DNA of 64,000 nt, taken from NCBI GenBank assembly GCA_014058105.1, contig JACGCM010001217.1, positions 620,001-684,000 of the forward strand. Direction: 5' to 3'. Both the position numbers and the translations under genes were made by a program. Below the pieces are notes generated by a model. The model did not search any database. It saw only the letters and a list, made by a program, of their open reading frames with translations, and was not told the DNA's origin. The DNA comes from Kingdonia uniflora (taxonomy: Eukaryota > Streptophyta > Magnoliopsida > Ranunculales > Circaeasteraceae). Shown here piece by piece: positions 46,125-56,160 of this stretch (positions are counted from its first letter, which is position 1; each line of letters opens with the position of its first letter).

Positions 46125-49019
46125 TGGTGCTTATATATGACTTGCTAGGTTTTGTATCCAGAGTTAGCTAAGCCAGATTTTTAAAGCTCAAACACCATTG
46201 TCTTAAATTCTAATTATTTTAGGACGACAATCAAAAGATGAAAGAAAGGCTTATTTCACAAATGCACCAAGTACGGTGGTCTATTATTCTAAAAATCCTT
46301 TCGAAGTTTTCCTTTTTACACTTTAGTATCGGATCTTTGAAATAGATTAAAGTGACTAAATCTAGTTAAGCGGCAGATAACTTTCAAGATGTCGCACCAT
46401 ATCATAATTCCTTCTTTTAGTTCGAACATGTTCCACTTTTTCGATTATATTAGAAATAAACGACTATAAGATGCAAATGTGAGTAGACATACCAACATGG
46501 TCCAATGAACTCGCCAGCTTTGATATTTCCCACGTTCTCTATAAATGAGAACCTAAGAAAGGTAAGAAAAAATAAATTAAAGTCAAGATAGGCATTAAAA
46601 GATTCAAAACTCTATAACTACACAAACAAATACAAAAAATACTGATTTAGAGACAGATCACTGTAAAGGGAACCTGAATCATGGGTTACCAAGAATTTGA
46701 ATAAGTGGTTTGCCCTCAAATCTCATAGAAGCGTATCCAGAAGGTATGATCCTAACAACAAGGCTCCTGAACTTGCTAATTAACACATTTTGTAAGAAAT
46801 GCGGAAACCATAAAATTACTACTACATGGAAATTACTACTTCGCTGAAAACACTAAACCTTTTTAGACTCAAATGAATGTGATCTTAAGAGTTACAACTC
46901 TGGCTAGCAACTCAGCTCACTTAATAAAACAAATTTGGTTTAGAAAAAAAATGTTAAAGAAATGAAAAATATATGATTAAACATAAACTTGTAGTAATAA
47001 AGTATAAATTATATAATTGTTAGTTTTTGGAGAAGTAAAAGGTATTTTTTATGGACCAAAATTTAATCAATGTGTACAGTAAGTACATGTACTCAAAGTA
47101 ATGTACATGTGCAAAAATTATACATAAACTATGGACATTATCTATTAAAAATATGTAAAATTTGTGTAATGAAAGACTTACTCAGCAGATTGCTAATTAG
47201 GGTTGGACCTAATTAAAATATAGAAAAATTAAGACTAGCCAACTAATTGAGTTGAGTTTCAAACCTACTTGTGCAATAAATTGCATATGGAATACGGTAA
47301 TCTATAAACAAATTTTTCTGGAAAATATTTTCTTCAAAAGCCTTGCCTATTGTAAAGCGAGTAAAATTGGAAAAATGTAGGCACAATACAAATTTTAATT
47401 TCCCAAAGTTTGATAGACAATACCTCATGGAATGAATATATGGATGTTATTACACTAGGAAAATGTATAAAACTTTCAAGGAAAAACCAAATAATGGAAG
47501 GCATTAAAACTGAATAGGAAAAGTAGAGAAGACTCCTTACTCTGTAGCGAGGCCATCTCAATATATAACACTTGTGAAGGGACACCCACCCCTGCCAACC
47601 ATCTCAATACATATATAAGACTCGTGAAGAAAAAATATATTCATGTTCAAGCATAAAAACTGATGATACAAAAAACATGGAGATGTAAATGAAAACTCAT
47701 ATGGCTTGCATTTAGATAATAGACGAGTATTAATGCATGATCGAAAGGCTCAAGTTAATTTTAGTGAACCTAAGGATTTTTGTACTCCTGAAGACTTTCC
47801 ATACTCTAAACTAGCTAAGAATTATCCGGTGTATGTTTCATGCAGGGGATGCATCTTTGTAGAAATTGTATTTGGGTGGACGAGAGAATATCTTCACTCA
47901 AGTACCCTAGCCTCTTTTATCTAGTAAAGCCATTTGGCCATCAACATCCTTCCATTAAAAATCATAGGTTGTAACCAATTCTTCATTAACGATAAAAAAA
48001 AATGTCTGACAAATCTCACATTGAGATGAGAATGGATTCAAGCCATATGTTATGCTTTGATGTTATTCATCTGCTAAAGTTACTGAGCAAGTAAACCCAT
48101 CCTGGGGCAGCATGACCATGAAGTCACAATCATTTTAGTTCTTTGGAATCTAAGAGAACACTAAACACCACAAAACTTGCAGCAAGTAGCTGCACAATCA
48201 TTGAACATGATGCACTTTGAAAGTTGAAGGCAAAATCATTGATGCATGATGCATGATGCATGATGCACTGTTAATTTACACAAGATTTAGTACTGCCAAA
48301 AACACTATTTATATACACAAGATTTACTTGTTTATCTACACAAGATCTTACTAGTGCACTTGGAGCTTTACTTTGCAGGAAGTGAGGCGAACATCAAACT
48401 TTATGGTTTTCTTTATAGAAAATAAATTGAAAGTTATCCAAATCATTTCCTTTGGGTCCTCGTCGTGCAATATGATCAATATCAACACAAACCAGGTTTC
48501 GTACATATTTCAATTTCTTTGCATCAACAAGCATTACCACCAAGCATGGCCTACAACATCAATCATCAACGAATAAGTATCATACCATGTCTTACTAATA
48601 CCTAGTCTGATGTGGAGGTCACAAATTTCATCAATAAATCACAAAATTCCAACCTAAAATCAAAATAAAATCTAGAGAGAATGAATCATAACAATAACAA
48701 ATTGGGACAAAAGACAATTCAATTAGGGGAATACTAACTTGTTGATAGGTTTTGGGTAATGGAGATGTCCAAATCCAAAAGAGCATTGCCAGGAAACTAT
48801 GTCTCCATCTTGCGTTCTTCAATCCGTGAAGATTTGATTTAAGTCTCTATTTGGATTATAGTGTTTGATTTCCCCCATAACCTAAACTATCCAGAGTTTA
48901 ATGCTAACTTTCTGAATCTCCTCGCACATTCGACGTTTTTGCCTTACAATTTTTGAAGATTTCCATAATTAAAATTTATTCGCGAGCGTGTTTGTTAAAC
49001 ACAAACTACGTCCTTCCTA
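46125..49019. other. CACTA-type element interior, right part
   Basis: AT-rich filler. A minus-strand stretch near 46760-46690 (SGYASMRFEGKPLIQILGNP) looks protein-like but I cannot assign it. A 72-codon plus-strand frame (47706-47924) is also unassigned. A gatgcatgat repeat lies near 48240-48268. No transposase motif is found. Confidence 0.4.
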
Positions 49020-50243
49020 AAAAAATGATGTAATTGCCACAAGTTTATCTATAAAGACATTTCTAAAATGATGTGAATTATATTTATTTTTAATTTCACT
49101 ATCAATAATGACGTTATGCAGTTTTAAGCGTTACTATTTACATAAATGACGTTGAAGTCAAACTAAGTAAACCAAATTACCGTGAGAATCCTTAACTTAC
49201 GACTTTCAATGTCATCTTTGAAAAAAATGACATAATTTACATGATATGAAAGACTATATTTGTTGTAGTGAGATATATGTGGTACAAATGAAAAACTGAA
49301 TGCTGATCTAACTCGTCAACAAGAAGCAATAAAAAGTGTGATTGATTTAAAATAAAAGATGGAGGTGATAGTAGTAGAGGAAAGAAACACAGTTGCTCGT
49401 TTGACCGAACAACTAGAAGATAAAGAGGCTGAACTAGCCATTGAGCGAAGAAAGATGGAGGGATTAAAAGAAGTTATCAAGAAAAAAAATATCAAAATTG
49501 TGGATATGTCTGGGCGAATCACACAACAAGAAGTTGAGTTGAAGAAAGAAGAAGATAATGTTAAAGGGTTACAATATCAGGTAAATATACTTGATGTGGA
49601 AATAACTAATGTGCGAGCTGCTATGAAAGAAACAGATTGGTGTGCTCGTACATATGAAGGATTATGGTATACTACCAATAAGCATTTGAAAGAGGTAGAA
49701 GAATCTCGCGGTGAACTGAACAAATTAATAAAAAGGTATTGGCTCCAAATAGGTACGCTAGAGAATATTGTTCAAATGTTAAATTTAGACATTTTAGAGT
49801 ATCCATCAGAGAAGGGAAAATTGTGTGATGCGAAGGACAAATTAGAGGCTGATCTTTTTAAAGCTGAGATAAATCTTGAGAAATATGTTCTAGAGAAAAA
49901 TCAGAAGGAGTCTGAAGTGAAGGGAGCGATGGCTCTGGTTGCCAATATGGGCGCATTTATGGCAGTGATGGAAACTCGTAATGAGGTGACGTTGAATGAA
50001 AAACGAGTGCTGGAAGAACGTTACAAAAGTTTAGAAGCTATGTTGAAGGAGGCTAAAGGAATACTTGCAGAGTTTGTGCTTACTGAGAAGGTAAAATGTG
50101 AGGCAAGTGATGTGTATGAGAGGGAGATGACGGTAGTGCTCTCTTTCTTTGTATTCAAGTTCGAGAGATTGGAGGCGGAAAGAAAAACTGTATATAACAG
50201 GCTGGTAGCCAATGGTGTACAACGTGAGATGCGATTAATATGA

Positions 50244-51033
50244 TCTGAGTACCTGGATCGCATGATGTCAAAAATTGGTGCTCTCATGAAGAGTAAGTTT
50301 AAAGAAGGGGAACAAATTGTTACTGGGGGAATGCTAGAGTGGATGCGTCGGCGATTAGCTGTGAACAGGGAAAGTTTGCATGGAGATGTGCATCCAAATA
50401 ATTTAAGTGATATCTCGAGTGATTGATGAAGTACTATGATTGTAAGAAGGAATTATGCATACTATACCAATGAAGTTATAGTAGATAGAGTGTAATAAGG
50501 TGGGACTGTTAATTAAATTAATAATTTATACAGAGTTGTACTAACCTTTTGATGAATTAGTTGTGATGCATAAACCTGGTAGCCGTTCTGTAGAGCTACT
50601 AGTCGTTCTGTCGTATAAATAGAGGGTTGGTTTGGCTGAAGTGACAAATGATCTATAACGTAAAATAGAAGATCGATTTGGCTGTAGCAACAAACGATCT
50701 GTAATGTAAAATTGAAGATCTGTTTGGCTGAAGCAACAAACGATCTGTAATATAATAGAATGGGTGAACCCACTTGTAATATGTGATGTTTTTAGAAATG
50801 TAATATGTATTTAGAAGTACTTGTATGATATATTAGAAAAGTACTATAATGTAGGGTAACCAAACACAAATATTTCATTATTGTAAGATTAATGTACAGA
50901 GAATGTTAGATAGAGTACTGTTTGCAATAGTAGAAAGCACTTTGGTATAGGATGATCAAACATAAGTATTTTATTGATGTAAGGCCGACGTACATGATGA
51001 TAGATTTATTGAAAAAAAGTACTCTGTGATAGA
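50244..51033. other. Region between antisense ORF F and integrase
   Basis: It holds the end of the coiled-coil text (to about 50426) and a tandem repeat at 50622-50760. The rest is AT-rich with tataatagaa and aatatgta words that could include polyadenylation signals. Confidence 0.4.
50622..50760. repeat. Three-copy tandem repeat, about 46 bp unit
   Basis: Units contain agatc(g/t)(a/g)tttggctg and gcaacaaacgatctgtaat in about three imperfect copies. They lie between the antisense ORF and pol of the Tat element. Confidence 0.8.
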
Positions 51034-52260
51034 TTATCTTCGATATAGCTTCAATCTCTTTATGCTCCAAGGATTAGGCACTCGTTCCCCAAGTTCGGTG
51101 GCAAGGTCATAAGAACCGAGTCTGCCTTTTCCAACAATGATAAAAGGACCTTCCCAATTTTCTACGAACTTTCCAGCATTGACTTCTTTTATGTGTTTGG
51201 GTATTTCCCGGAGAACGAGATCTTTAATTTCAAACTTACGATGACGAACACTTTTATTATAAGATCTGGCAAGAGACTGATGGTATCTTCTCAAGTTTAT
51301 GATTGCTCGATCTCGTATTTTCTCGATCCAGTTTATGTTACATGCCAACTGGAATTCATTTTCTTCATCTGTCATAGTATGGTCACGTAATGGGTGATGA
51401 TATTGAATGGGGATTATTGCTTCAGTACCGTATGCTAATATGAACGGCATGCATACAGTCGATACTCGAGATATTGTACGATATGCCCATAACATGTGTG
51501 GTAATTCTTGTACCCAATTACCCTTCTTCTCTGTCAAACATTTTTTGATTATGTCGACGATAGTTCGATTAGTAATTTCGGCCCGACCATTTCCTTGTGG
51601 GTAATATGGATTGGAAGGAGAATGGATGATGTTGTATTAGTTGAGGAACTCAACGACTCTAGAACCAATAAACTGAGGTCCATTGTCGATTCTGATGAGA
51701 TGGGAGCAGCCAAATCGTATTATGATGGTTTCCCATATAAACTTGATAACTTTGTCTTCACGTGTGCGACACAAAGGAACTGCTTCTACCCATTTGGTGA
51801 AGTAATCTGTTATGACTAGGAGATTCTTCATTTTACCTGGTGCAGTGGGGAACTCTCCTATGAGGTCGAGGGCCCATCTTCTGAATGGTCAGACAACTTT
51901 ACTCGAATGTAGTTCCAAAGCTGGAGCTCAAATTTGGGGGGCATATCGTTGGCAGGCGTCACATTTGCTTACATATTTGATGGCTTACACTTTCATTTTA
52001 GGCCAAAACACTCCTTGAGTAAGAGTTAGATTTGCCAAAGATTGTCCTGCGGCATGGGATTCACAAGTGCCATCGTGAAGTTCATGTAGGAATTTTTGAG
52101 CCTCTTTATTCGATAAATATTCGAGATAAGGTCTTGAAACTGATATTTTATAAAGGAAGTTATCGGCTACGACGTATCTCTTAACATTATCAAGTACACG
52201 TCTTCTTTCAGTAAGATCTTTGGGGAGTTCACCGTCAAACTTGTTTTTGAATCCGATATA
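51034..52260 (-). pseudogene. pol: Tat-lineage integrase
   Basis: Reading leftward: a zinc-domain region (HELHDGTCESHAAGQ, CDACQRYAP, about 52090-51925), then core pieces LLVITDYFTKWVEAVPL (Asp), IRIDNGPQFIGSRVVE (Asp) and PQGNGRAEITNRTIVD (Glu). A long C-terminal open frame follows (51537-51034: LPHMLWAYRTISRVST, NWEGPFIIVGKGRLGSYDL, PWSIKRLKLYRR). The C-terminal motifs are typical of Tat integrases. Stops at about 51637 and elsewhere split it. Confidence 0.88.
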
Positions 52261-52389
52261 TGTGAGGAAAGGTCATTGCCAATCATCCTCATCATCTTCA
52301 GCACCCCCAGTATTAACATAATTTGAGCTTATGATGTTAATGCTGGGGTGGATATGACTTCGATCTTGAGATATCGAGCTTCTATTCTG

Positions 52390-52790
52390 AGGACTCATGC
52401 TAGATAGGCAAGGGAATCAGAATGTTTAGTTTCTCTACGAGGTAAATGTTTAATGGTAGCCTTCTTAAATCTTTTCATTTTGTCGGCTACTGCTACGGCG
52501 TAATCAATCATTTTTCTGTTTTTCTAAAAAATTTCTATATAATGGTTCACTGTGAGTAAAGAGTCTGTGTATATAGATAATCCAAGAACCCCAATCTCGA
52601 GAGCCATATCTAAACCATGAATCAATGCCTCATATTTAGTCTCATTGTTGGTGGCTTCAAAATTGAGTCTGATTGCCTTTTTAATTATGTCATTAGAAGG
52701 TGTAATAAGGACGATACCGATGCCTGACCCAGCAGGTCAGGCATAACCATCAGTTAGAAGATACCAACCCTTTTGAGATATTCAGTCTGA
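52390..52790 (-). pseudogene. pol: Additional RNase H (aRNH) of the Tat element
   Basis: Between the usual RNase H and integrase the minus strand encodes LLTDGYA (first Asp), AGSGIGIVLITPS, FEATNNETKYEALIHGL (Glu), LSIYTDSLLTVNH (Asp) and ATIKHLPRRETKHSDSLAYLA (last Asp). This is the plant/archaeal-type RNase H acquired by Tat elements, and it supports the lineage call. Stops replace residues in at least three places. Confidence 0.85.
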
Positions 52791-52949
52791 CTTTTCTTCG
52801 AACTAGTCTTCATTAATTTCTGTACTATCTTCTTCCCAGTCAGGATCTTCAACGGGGAAGTCTACAAGAAAATTTGTTATTGCTTGCTTGACCTTTTTCA
52901 GAATGTCGTGGTTCGAAATGTATGTCATGTTCGCCAAAAGTTACCAACT

Positions 52950-53640
52950 ATTGTTGGACTCATATGAATTTTTCTCGTTTGGACAAGATTTCAGGTAAAG
53001 GATAATTTGTCATTACTCGAACTGAGTAAGCCTAGAAATACTGTTTTAACTTCTATGATCTGTAAATGAAAGGTAACAATAATTTTTTAATCTTGGTATG
53101 ACATGACTCTGTAGGAGTGAGAGTTTTACTGATGAAGTAAACAAGTTTCTCTGTCTTCTCATCAAGTCGAATCAGGATGGAACTCAATGACTCGTCAGTA
53201 ACGGCAAGATATATGGTGAGGTATTCTCCTTCCTTAGGTGTACTCATCACTGGAGGTTTGCCCAAATAACGTTTGAGTTCCAAAAATTTTACTTCACATT
53301 CTGCAGTCCACTCGATCTCAGGATCTTTTTTAGGTTTCCTTTTCTTTGTTCATTCACATAGTAGGTCGAATAACCATCGACATCGATACAAAAATTTGAA
53401 GACAAAATTATTAAATGTTGTTATCTTGCCTACTTGCTTCTGAATGTCTTTCTTTGTTTTTGGAGAAGGCATAGATAACAGTGTACGAATATGATATGGC
53501 TAAACTTCTATGCCTTGCTGGCTGATCAAATGCCCCAAGAATTTGCCTAATATGAGAGCGGGCAAACACAAAATTTCAATGGGAACATGTGAAAAAGAAT
53601 AAAATTCTACCTGTGATTATCTTAAGTTTGAAATTTGAGG
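52950..53640 (-). pseudogene. pol: Tat-lineage RT C-terminal end and first RNase H (truncated)
   Basis: The piece starts at about 53.6 kb with GKFLGHLISQQGIEV and MPSPKTKKDIQKQVGKITTF, the thumb/connection part of RT. The RNase H start follows (53283-53053: ELKRYLGKPPVMSTPKEGEY, IYLAVTDESLSSILI). All upstream RT motifs, including the YxDD box, are missing, so the element is broken here. Confidence 0.82.
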
Positions 53641-54332
53641 GTGATCTATGTATGTATATTCCCTGCTCTCACGAGTTAACCCATTACTTTCATTATTAGT
53701 TCAATCTCCCTCGACAGATATACCTTGTTAATTGATTTGTATTTTTTTACAACAGAATACGGATTAGCCTTCAAGTTATCTTCAAAAAAAAATTTGTTTC
53801 AACCTCGACTCTCCACCCTCAAGTTTGCCTCACTCGAAATGACCTGCATTCCTAAATTAATAAGAATTGCTTCGTACTTTTTCATTATTTGAATATTACC
53901 CAAACATCTCTCTCATACTTATCAAGACCCGAAAGCTAGTGACCCCGTCTCTCTTTGTCCCCTCCTTTGATCCCTGCAAGCAGATGCAGATAACTCTGCT
54001 TTTTATGACACCCTTTCGCTTGCAAAATTTGAATATTCCCCAAATATTGTTTGCATACCTTTGGCATTCTCCCTCTGTCTCTCTCACTTACCAAGACCCT
54101 AAAACCAGCGACCTCATCTCTCTTTGTCTCTTCTTCCCAGAACACTATAAGCAGAGAACTTCACTTTCCATGGCAACTTTTCTAAATTCCATCAAACCCC
54201 AGGAATTTATACAGTAAATTACGCTTTCAAGGTGATAACAATGCACAAACATCATCCTAAGTAACTAAACAGTTAACAACAATTATTCTCTAAAAAACCA
54301 TTTTTTTTTTACAAATGTTAAAGCACTCTAAC
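53641..54332 (-). other. Intron 1 sequence of the SerRS fragment, with internal tandem duplication
   Basis: From about 53850 the sequence matches the DNA next to the other two SerRS exon copies (59131-59382 and 61708-61956), so it is shared intron. Within it, a block (attcccaaa..., accaagaccc, cgacctcatctctctttgtc) occurs twice in tandem about 130-150 bp apart (53890-54010, 54030-54160). The part 53641-53850 is unassigned junction sequence. Confidence 0.6.
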
Positions 54333-54713
54333 CTTTTGAAGTTGAAACAACTTCTCATAAAGCTCAAGAACAAGTTCCAAATCTGTTACCAAGTTTCGAT
54401 TCTTAATATTAACCGCAGCCTCATCTTTGTTATCTCGAATCCATTTGAAATCAATTGTAGCTCTCCATTGTGGTTTCACAACTTTCTCCACTTTCTCCTT
54501 TTGGGTTTGAACCGATGGAACTGAAGAAAATGAGAATGTCCTAGTTATTAACAATGAGAGTTGGGAGGTTTGGGCGAAGTGAGAACAGGATTGGAGAATT
54601 AGGGTTAGGGTTTTGTGGGGAGATCTTAGGAGTAATGAAGGTTTGAAACTGGCGGATGATGAAGTAGGGAGGACGGTAAGTTTTAGGGTTTGGAAGGTGG
54701 AGGACAAAGCCAT
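54333..54713 (-). pseudogene. OVA7: Exon 1 of an organellar seryl-tRNA synthetase gene (isolated, frame intact)
   Basis: ATG 54713 opens 127 codons ending at a donor CAAAAG|GTTAGAG (54333/54332). Residues 1-75 are Ser/Leu/Thr-rich without acidic residues, like a plastid/mitochondrial transit peptide. Then come PQWRATIDFKWIRDNKDEAA, VNIKNRN and [16 protein letters not shown], the start of the plant organellar SerRS N-terminal arm. No exon 2 or catalytic domain follows: about 500 bp of intron leads into a broken retroelement. I call it an orphan exon, although a very long intron cannot be excluded. Confidence 0.72.
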
Positions 54714-55749
54714 AGTGGAGAGATTTATGCCTAAAAGGGTTCAACTCATCTTGATAATCTCACTGCTCACATGGTTATAAAAGGTTCAACACATCCCTTA
54801 CTCGGCTATAAAAGGGTTCAACTCATCCCTTACTCAGATATGATTTTTAACCTTCAACCCAGGTTGCACATCTTCTATGTTAGATTTCAGGATCTTTTGG
54901 CTTGGTCTTATTCTAAGAACCTCTTTGTTATCTTGGGGGTGATCACTATAAAACACCATGACATTGGAAGCTGGTGTGACCCATCCCTTTATTGTTGTCT
55001 TCTTAGGTGCAACCTACAACAAACCATGGTTGTCCTTCTACATTGGCCAGTAATTTAGATTTAGATTTAAGCAGGGGGTATCCTCATTCAAAATATAATT
55101 GCATAGTCTTGCATACTCAAATATACCTAATTAGTTTGAAAAGTTTGACTAAGGTAGACACTATAGAGTGGAGAGCTGGTGGTGTTAACCTCCTCTTCAG
55201 TGCACAACCTCCGTCAACTTTTCTCAAGGCTACAAGGAGAAATGGACTTACTCTTTTATTAGAATTAGGGGATGTTGTTCCTTCACTCTCTTCTCCACCT
55301 GTTTTAAAGGGAATCTGATAGTTTAAAAACTATGTCTTATATAGGTGTTACCCTCATTTAAAATACTTACGCATGATCTTTAACTGTCAAACCCCCCATA
55401 CCATGTTGAGACGGCATACTGTAAAGATCACTATAAATTGGAGGTATTTGGACCTTGTGTGACCGTCATTTTCAGTGGTAAACTATTTTTAGATATTTTC
55501 ATGACTGCAGGTGAAAATGGAGTGAAGTGTGGTTTATCAGCTTGTCTGTCAGTATGCTCAGGAAGTTACAGCTAAATCATTGCCAGTGCAGAATGGTGGT
55601 GTTGCAATGAACCAAAATCGGGATAGAGATGCTACTTTTAATGGTGTAAAGATACTAAAGGTCATTGTTATAACTCACACAAGTAAGCAATTTTATCATG
55701 AAATGCAAAGAAGGTACTATCTTTCCCCCACTAGTTGTTAACTATCTAA
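54714..55749. other. Unassigned region right of the SerRS exon
   Basis: It contains a repeated word gggttcaactcatccc(t)tactc (54790-54836). Plus-strand open frames (54771-55058, 55007-55318, 55529-55741) have protein-like stretches such as FLKATRRNGLTLLLELGDVV and SLPVQNGGVAMNQNRDRDAT. I cannot assign them; they could be remnants of a captured or decayed gene. Confidence 0.35.
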
Positions 55750-56125
55750 TATTGGCATGGGTACGCGTGTCCGTCTCTGACACAGGTACGAGGTGCCGAC
55801 ACGGCGGCCTCAAAATAACTGAAAACGCGGACACGGCCTTGTACATAAAAAAAAAAAATCTTCACACTCCTGTAATATATCTTATTATCTGTGAATATCT
55901 TAATGTATGTATACATTATGATATTAACTCATAGGGCAATTTACAACTAATAACAAACATAAAAAAATGATAGTAGTTTGTAGGCTGAATAGCATGCCTA
56001 AGAATTGGAAACTTACTAAAAAAATATGCCAAAAAGTTGATGATCTAAGCTAGAAGTACCCATTGGAGTGTCCATATGAGTGTCGGTGTGTCCGAGTGTC
56101 CGACACGTATGGACACGGATTATTT
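55750..56125. repeat. Probable non-autonomous element with gtgtccgacac-type inverted ends
   Basis: GC-richer ends (cgcgtgtccgtctctgacac near 55763 and gtgtccgacacgtatggaca near 56096) are imperfect inverted copies around an AT-rich centre. Words like gtgtccgacacg are common in plant MITE-like repeats. It lies directly upstream of the LINE start. Confidence 0.4.
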
Positions 56126-56160
56126 TAGCAATATGGAGTATGTTATATAGGTTGTTAATA

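Larger units (their letters stand above)
42954..49270. mobile_element. Non-autonomous CACTA (CMC/En-Spm) element with captured gene fragment
   Basis: The right end reads CACTACAACAAATATAG on the minus strand, and the left end tACTACAACAAATAcAG. Two of 17 positions differ, including the first C at left. Subterminal regions are filled with direct and inverted AACGTCATT/AATGACGT words (42977-43310 and about 49020-49230), the typical transposase-binding layout. The 6317 bp interior has no transposase. Instead it carries ALDH7 exons at 44781-46081. Excising it with one AGA restores the host coiled-coil frame. Confidence 0.9.
42061..50243 (+). pseudogene. Tat accessory ORF F: long coiled-coil protein, split by the CACTA element
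   Basis: The left part (42115-42531) encodes heptad-rich MKELQDVLSQHMEQKMSLAS, EHERYIESVIDFYGGELERV and more. An intron-like gap ends in ttatag|GGTGAACTGG near 42920. The frame then enters the CACTA element at 42954 and resumes exactly at 49271. The right part (49359-50243) gives 294 codons of almost continuous coiled coil (RLTEQLEDKEAELAIERRKM, KLEADLFKAEINLEKYVLEK). A few stops (about 42934, 49353) interrupt it. No catalytic motif is visible; the closest analogy is the coiled-coil C-terminal part of antisense ORFs in Tat elements. Confidence 0.6.
35819..53640 (-). mobile_element. Tat-lineage Ty3/gypsy retrotransposon, 5' end missing, with antisense accessory module
   Basis: The 3' LTR (35819-36371) and polypurine tract are at the left. 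Integrase, an additional RNase H, RNase H and the end of RT read leftward from 53.6 kb. The extra RNase H after the normal one is diagnostic of the Tat lineage (Ogre/Retand/Tat group). Between pol and PPT lie accessory ORFs on the opposite strand, an arrangement known in this lineage. The RT N-terminus, protease, gag and 5' LTR are absent; the break is near 53.6 kb. A CACTA-type element occupies 42954-49270. The copy is full of stops. Confidence 0.85.

Noticed and set aside
47706..47924. Possible CACTA transposase remnant
   Set aside because: The 72-codon frame shows no TNPA/TNPD-like motif and is too short to assign.
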